Of a stretch of 64,000 nt of DNA, positions 60,212 to 64,000 are shown piece after piece. Numbering within the stretch: position 1 is the first letter of the stretch; the number at the start of each line of letters is the position of its first letter. The notes under the pieces were generated by a model. That model was not told the DNA's origin and made no database searches. It saw nothing but the letters and a program-made list of their open reading frames with translations. A program made the translations under genes and the position numbers. Source of the DNA: JAOTZA01 sp965224065 (GTDB lineage: Bacteria; Acidobacteriota; Thermoanaerobaculia; Multivoradales; JAHEKO01); the NCBI GenBank assembly GCA_965224065.1, contig CBDCYF010000005.1, positions 2,170,001 to 2,234,000 on the forward strand, in the 5' to 3' direction.

Positions 60212-60835
60212 TCAAGGCGCGGTCTCGCCGCCGCCTCCGTCTGAGAAGTACGTCTTGCCGCTCAAGAGCTCTTGGGACGAACGCTCGAACAGACGCTCGC
60301 CGAGCGTCGAGAGCTCGCGCGAGACGCTGGTGTCGAATTTGCGGTCGCCGACCTGGACCACCATGCCCCCCAGAAGATCGGGGTCTACCGCCTCGACCAG
60401 ACGCGGGGTAGCGTCCAGAATGCGCGCGGCCAACTCTTCGGTGCGTCGGCGGTTCTCGGCGCTCAGCGGCACCGCCGTCGCCACCCGCACCTCGACCACG
60501 CCCTTGGCCTTCTCGAGCGCCTTGCGATAGGCCTCGGCCAGGGCCCGCAACAGGACCAGCCGGCCCTTGCGGTTCATCACCTGAAAGGAATCGACCAGCA
60601 GATCGCTGGCCCGGCCCCGGAACGCCCGCTCGATGGTCTCGCGCCGGCTTTCGGCATCGACCAGCGGCGTGGCCAGCGCGAGCTCGATGTCGGGGTCGCG
60701 GTCGAGTAGCTCGACTGTGCCCTCGAGCTCGCCGAGCAGCTCGTCTTCGGTGCCGCCGGCCTTCGCCAGACCCAATATGGCCTCGGCGTAGAGGTTGGCT
60801 ACCGCCAGCTCGCGTTCGTCGATTCCGGTGCTCAC
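60212..60835 (-). CDS. atpH: ATP synthase delta subunit
   Basis: 207 residues from GTG. The N-terminal helical domain (LAVANLYAEAILGLAKAGGTEDELLGELE) and the C-terminal GGMVVQVGDRKFDTSVSRELSTLGERL are characteristic of OSCP/delta, which binds the top of F1 and the b dimer. It starts two bases after the atpF stop. The tail beyond the conserved region is about 25 residues, Gly- and Ser-rich. Confidence 0.94.
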   Translation of the reverse strand: MSTGIDERELAVANLYAEAILGLAKAGGTEDELLGELEGTVELLDRDPDIELALATPLVDAESRRETIERAFRGRASDLLVDSFQVMNRKGRLVLLRALAEAYRKALEKAKGVVEVRVATAVPLSAENRRRTEELAARILDATPRLVEAVDPDLLGGMVVQVGDRKFDTSVSRELSTLGERLFERSSQELLSGKTYFSDGGGGETAP

Positions 60836-60837
60836 GA

Positions 60838-61410
60838 TCAGTTGGTCTCGGTCTCGTCGAGCTTGGCGAGCGACTCGGCGATCAAGCGCTCCTGGTCCTC
60901 GACCGTCAGCTCTTTTCTGACGATGCGCGAGGCCATATCGGTAGCCAGCGTCGCGCTGGTCGAATAGAGCTCCTTGATCGCGGTCTGTTTGGCGATGTCG
61001 ATCTCACGCTTGGCCCGATCGACCATCTTGTCGGCCTCGGCCCGCGCCTCCTCTTCGATCCGGGCGCGCACCACATCGGCATCGCGCCGCCCCTCTTCGA
61101 CGATCGCGGTGGCCTCGGCCCGCGCCTCGTCCAGCTTGTCGGAGTACTCCTTGAGCCGCTCCTCGGCGGACTCCCGGTCCTCCTTGGCCTTCTCCAGCGA
61201 GTCGCGGATAAACCGCTCACGCTGCTGGAGCGAATCGAGCAGCGGCCCCCAGGCGTACTTGCCGAGCACAAACAGGACGGCGCCAAAGATCAGCACCGTC
61301 CAGATCATGTTGCCCAGGTCGCCGGCGAAGATGTTCTCGTCGCCGCCGCCGGCCGCAAAGACCGGCGCCGCCGCCAGAGCCACGACCACGGATAAAAAGA
61401 TCCGCTTCAT
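60838..61410 (-). CDS. atpF: ATP synthase b subunit
   Basis: 190 residues. Preceding the usual membrane helix (NMIWTVLIFGAVLFVLGKYAW) is an extra hydrophobic N-terminus with signal-peptide features (MKRIFLSVVVALAAAPVFA), as in the c subunit gene. The long charged coiled coil (SLEKAKEDRESAEERLKEYSDKLDEARAEA onward) is the peripheral stalk. Only one b gene is present, so a homodimer is expected. Confidence 0.94.
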   Translation of the reverse strand: MKRIFLSVVVALAAAPVFAAGGGDENIFAGDLGNMIWTVLIFGAVLFVLGKYAWGPLLDSLQQRERFIRDSLEKAKEDRESAEERLKEYSDKLDEARAEATAIVEEGRRDADVVRARIEEEARAEADKMVDRAKREIDIAKQTAIKELYSTSATLATDMASRIVRKELTVEDQERLIAESLAKLDETETN

Positions 61411-61432
61411 CTGTGCGCCCTTGTCAGGCCGC

Positions 61433-61774
61433 TTATTTCGCGAACCAGATGACGATCAGCGCGAAAAACGTCGCGCCTTCGATAAACGCGGCCGTTACCA
61501 CCATGGGGGTGAAGATCTGGCCGGCGACTTCGGGCTGGCGTGCCATCGACTCGACGGCGCTGCCGCCGATGCGACCGATCCCCAGACCGGCGCCGATGAT
61601 CACCAGGCCGGCACCGATGCCGTTGCCGATCTTGGTGGCGCCCAGTGTGCTGAAAAGGCTGCCGCCGTCCGCAGCGGCACCTTCAGCGGCCGCGGCCGGC
61701 CCGGAAGGCACCAACATCAGGACGAGGCCTGCGACGATCAAACCGAGGGTCAGCTTCGAGAACCTCTTGCTCAT
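61433..61774 (-). CDS. atpE: ATP synthase c subunit with N-terminal signal-like extension
   Basis: 113 residues, against about 75-90. Residues 1-30 form a cleavable-looking signal (KLTLGLIVAGLVLMLVPSGPAAAA) absent from most c subunits. The hairpin follows: IGAGLVIIGAGLGIGRIGGSAVESMARQPE, then TAAFIEGATFFALIV, with the ion-carrying Glu in helix 2. The helix-1 Gln and adjacent Ser/Thr of Na+-type rings are not evident, so protons are the likely coupling ion. This is judged by motif only. Confidence 0.94.
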   Translation of the reverse strand: MSKRFSKLTLGLIVAGLVLMLVPSGPAAAAEGAAADGGSLFSTLGATKIGNGIGAGLVIIGAGLGIGRIGGSAVESMARQPEVAGQIFTPMVVTAAFIEGATFFALIVIWFAK

Positions 61775-61915
61775 CAGATGTTCCTCTTTTTCTTCGAACG
61801 ATCGCCACCCCGCGGGAAGGGTGACTTTTTGAGAATCGCCATCGCGTCAGTCCGCCTCGCGGCCCCGAGACCCGCCGTCCGGAGCATGGCGACGATTTCA
61901 TTTTTTGTCTTGCCC

Positions 61916-62770
61916 CTAGTGAGCCGGCGCCTCCTCGTGCTCGTCGTGGTGAAAGACCACCGACATTCCGATAAAGAGCGTCGTCAAAAAGGTAAAGATA
62001 AACGCCTGTAGGAAGGCGACAAACAGCTCGAGCAGGGTGAACGCGATGCTCCCCAGCACCACCGGCACCGCCACCGCCAGTCCCGCCGTCGCCGAGACGG
62101 CGCCGGCCCCGAGGATAAAGCCCACCAGCACCGCCAGGATCAAGTGGCCGGCCACCATATTGGCAAAGAGCCGCACGGTGAGGGCGAAGATCTTGGCGAA
62201 TAGGCCGGCGATCTCGATCGGCACCAAAAGGGGCGCCATCCACACCGGGCCGGGGCAGAAGTGCTTGATGTAATCCATGCCGCCGAGCCGCAGGCCGTTG
62301 ACCACCATCATCAGAAGGGTCATGACGGCCAGGGTGCCGTTGACCCAGATGTTGGCGGTCGCGGTGCCGCCGATGTGAGTCCCCAGCACCGGGGTGATCG
62401 AGCCCAGCGGGATCAGCCCCAGGAGGTTCATCGCCAGCACAAAGAAGAACAGGCTCCAGATGTACTTGATGAACCGGTCGGTGTGGTGCTCGAGGACCGG
62501 GCGGGCGATGTCCTCGCGCAGGAACTGGCAGATCAGCTCGATCAGATTGCCCGGGCCCGCGGGGACCAACCCGTCGATCCCTTCCCGGCCCCGCCGTTTG
62601 CGCAGGGCCCACGGGACCAGCACGCACAGCAGGAGCCCCGCCAGAATGATCATGACGATGTGATCGCTCATGATCGTCACCACGCCCTCAGGCGTCAGCA
62701 GCCCGGCGTCGAACTCTTTTTCGACGAGCGGGTGCTGGACGACGTGGCCTAACGGACTTCCGGTCGACAT
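61916..62770 (-). CDS. atpB: ATP synthase a subunit
   Basis: 284 residues, membrane stator of the proton path. The essential arginine lies in LTVRLFANMVAGHLILAVL, and the C-terminal helices with the ELFVAFLQAFIFTFLTTLFIG segment complete the half channels. A 141-base gap to atpE carries no gene, repeat or clear promoter. Upstream, 121 bases separate it from the atpI-like gene. Confidence 0.95.
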   Translation of the reverse strand: MSTGSPLGHVVQHPLVEKEFDAGLLTPEGVVTIMSDHIVMIILAGLLLCVLVPWALRKRRGREGIDGLVPAGPGNLIELICQFLREDIARPVLEHHTDRFIKYIWSLFFFVLAMNLLGLIPLGSITPVLGTHIGGTATANIWVNGTLAVMTLLMMVVNGLRLGGMDYIKHFCPGPVWMAPLLVPIEIAGLFAKIFALTVRLFANMVAGHLILAVLVGFILGAGAVSATAGLAVAVPVVLGSIAFTLLELFVAFLQAFIFTFLTTLFIGMSVVFHHDEHEEAPAH

Positions 62771-62891
62771 CTAACCGTGCGGGCGAATCGGGCGAGTTCT
62801 GAGGTGTTTCGAAAAGCTGCCTGACGACAGCGGCGGCGATCCTACCGGAACTGGCTTCCCTGGGAAAGAGTATACGCGCTTGTGAAATTTT

Positions 62892-63278
62892 TCACAAGCT
62901 CCGGAGCACGCGGACCGAGTAGGCCGTATCGACCGCGAGTAGCACCAGATAGGCGATCACCAGCGCGAACAGAAACGGCGTCCGGGAGACGTCGAGTGCC
63001 AGCAAGCACCAGACGCAGAGGCCGGCCACCAGCAACAATCGCGCCCCCATCGCCACGAGAAAGCGGTTGAGCGCCGACTGCGGGCTGCCACCCGGGACCG
63101 CCAGCAACACACCCGAGATCGCGGTCGCCAGCCCGCACGATAGGACGGCGGCGACGATGGCCTCAAAAGACCAGCCGCCCCGCTTGGCGAGCGCGTAGCC
63201 GACCGCCAGGAGCAGCAGCACAGCCCCAACCACCCAGGCTAGAAACCGCAAGTACGCGGCCGGCGACCAGCCCTTCAT
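62892..63278 (-). CDS. AtpI-like ATP synthase subunit I
   Basis: 128 residues from the ATG at 63278, which follows GGGAGG at good spacing; a longer frame overlaps the preceding gene. Four hydrophobic helices and position directly before atpB identify the assembly-associated subunit I/AtpI group. The family is poorly conserved, so identification rests mainly on size, topology and context. The start overlaps the stop of the AtpZ-like gene by 4 bases. Confidence 0.7.
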   Translation of the reverse strand: MKGWSPAAYLRFLAWVVGAVLLLLAVGYALAKRGGWSFEAIVAAVLSCGLATAISGVLLAVPGGSPQSALNRFLVAMGARLLLVAGLCVWCLLALDVSRTPFLFALVIAYLVLLAVDTAYSVRVLRSL

Positions 63279-63520
63279 CGGCGCCTCCCTTGCTGTGCCG
63301 CCCGCGACGCCTGCCGGATGAAGTTGTAGAGCCCTCCAACAATCCCGACCAGGGCGCCGATGACAACGCCCCACGGCTCGCTTTCGAGCTGGCGGTCGAT
63401 CCAGTACCCCAGGAGCGTCGCGCCGAGCACCGCCGCGGCCAGCTCCAGGCCCAGCCCCGCGAGCCCCATGGGCGCGCGGCGTCTCCGGCGAGGGTCCTTG
63501 GTCTCCGGTGGCGGGCTCAA
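63275..63520 (-). CDS. AtpZ-like protein (ATPase_gene1)
   Basis: About 81 residues from TTG at 63520, which overlaps the previous stop (TTGA); ATG at 63469 would give a shorter form. After a basic leader the two-helix segment GLGLELAAAVLGATLLGYWIDRQLESEPWGVVIGALVGIVGGLYNFIR is the AtpZ hallmark. AtpZ and AtpI precede many atp operons and have been linked to Mg2+/ion handling or c-ring assembly. Order AtpZ-AtpI-atpB is conserved in many phyla. Confidence 0.8.
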   Translation of the reverse strand: MSPPPETKDPRRRRRAPMGLAGLGLELAAAVLGATLLGYWIDRQLESEPWGVVIGALVGIVGGLYNFIRQASRAAQQGRRR

Positions 63521-63957
63521 TAGTCGATCCGGATCTGGGTGCCGGGCCGGGTGTCGGCCAGAGCCCACACGACCCGGCGCTCGCCGCGCGCCGACGAGAA
63601 ACCGCCTCCCGCCGGCTCCACCGACCAGCCGAGGTCCCGCAGCCGGCGCGACAGGCTTTCGCGCACCGCGCCGAGCTGGGCCGGGGTCTGGAGAACGACG
63701 TACGCGTCGTCGGTCCCGGTGCCCAGATCCACAATGGAAAACTGCGCCGGCAACGGAAGGTCCGCGGGAAAGTCGCCGGGCAACACGGCGCCCGGACGGG
63801 CCACCTGGCGGCCCTTCTCGTCGTCCTCGGTCGACAGCTCGACGTCGATGCCGCCCCCGATCTCCTCGCTCTCGAGGGGGGTGTCCTCAAAGGCCGGGCG
63901 CTCGGGCGAACAGGCGACGAAGACAAAGACGATCAACAGGCCCGAGATTCGCAGCAC
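63517..63957 (-). CDS. Putative lipoprotein heading the atp operon
   Basis: 146 residues. An N-terminal hydrophobic signal ends in FVAC (Cys16), a plausible lipobox. An acidic linker rich in Glu/Asp is followed by a globular part (LPLPAQFSIVDLGTGTDDAYVVLQTPAQLGAVRESLSRRLRDLGW) of a fold I do not recognise. The coupled start of the AtpZ-like gene suggests cotranscription with the atp operon. A specific role in ATP synthase assembly is not supported by anything seen. Confidence 0.65.
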   Translation of the reverse strand: MLRISGLLIVFVFVACSPERPAFEDTPLESEEIGGGIDVELSTEDDEKGRQVARPGAVLPGDFPADLPLPAQFSIVDLGTGTDDAYVVLQTPAQLGAVRESLSRRLRDLGWSVEPAGGGFSSARGERRVVWALADTRPGTQIRIDY

Positions 63958-63984
63958 GGAGAAAACGTAGCACAGGCAGGCGGA

Positions 63985-64000
63985 CGGGCGGGGGCAAGCC
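63985..64000 (+). repeat. A-family repeat, cut by the window edge
   Basis: CGGGCGGGGGCAAGCC matches the left half of the A-type repeat at 34358-34383 and continues off the right edge. Confidence 0.55.

Overview
The window is GC-rich bacterial chromosome, densely coding on both strands, with frequent GTG and TTG starts and many ATGA, GTGA or TTGA start/stop overlaps. A complete F-type ATP synthase operon with atpZ/atpI-like genes, murein recycling and amidase genes (mpl, murI, an AMIN/Amidase_3 protein), several lipoproteins and ornithine-lipid-type acyltransferases point to a diderm. The mix of CBM9/DUF5916 protein, paired DUF3857 proteins, DUF1573 and DUF1566 proteins resembles uncultured Acidobacteriota, but no 16S rRNA or marker tree is available, so this is an inference. 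No phage, CRISPR array or insertion sequence with a transposase is present.

Left part (1-11.4 kb): a truncated DUF2207 membrane protein, a secreted trypsin-fold protease, a sulfatase next to an Mpo1-like membrane protein, a YceH protein, a decayed fragment beside a YcaQ-type DNA glycosylase, a CBM9/DUF5916 outer-membrane-type protein and a PAS-PAS-GGDEF diguanylate cyclase. From 17.7 down to 11.4 kb lies a minus-strand gene set in which three different enzymes each carry a Rieske [2Fe-2S] domain: a glutamate-synthase-like FMN protein, a thiamine-diphosphate enzyme and a ferric-reductase-like membrane cytochrome. They are joined by two tiny membrane proteins and a Cys/His-rich tandem OB-like protein. 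I read this as a membrane-linked redox module of unknown substrate.

17.7-23.8 kb (plus strand): DoxX, a glutamate/cysteine-sulfinate-type PLP decarboxylase, an OlsB-like N-acyltransferase, an OlsA/PlsC-like O-acyltransferase and a triple fusion of alpha/beta hydrolase, DedA and ATP-grasp. This looks like an aminolipid pathway with an unusual head group. Opposite it are two DUF3857/transglutaminase-like proteins, one of which has lost its catalytic residues. Then come an orphan ModC, a K+ channel with a zinc ribbon, an AbgT transporter, a thioredoxin-reductase-like protein and a DASS transporter.

34.4-40.3 kb: five small secreted DUF1566 proteins, four of them in a tandem array, almost identical except for a C-terminal segment that varies nearly only at codon positions 1 and 2. 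A tRNA-Glu(CTC) follows. 40.6-49.7 kb holds cell-wall and RNA housekeeping genes (amidase, GerMN protein, murI, rph, mpl) plus formamidase-like, VOC, DUF1573 and formimidoyltransferase genes. 49.7-55.5 kb has TPR, RDD, TetR, DUF3592 and membrane proteins. 55.5-64 kb is the atp operon, on the minus strand.

Two families of short GC-rich palindromic repeats fill most intergenic gaps. In addition, two copies of a 181-182 bp MITE-like element with 18-bp terminal inverted repeats sit at 52.3 and 55.9 kb. One interrupts the atp operon between atpD and atpC, and the element ends provide stop codons of neighbouring genes.
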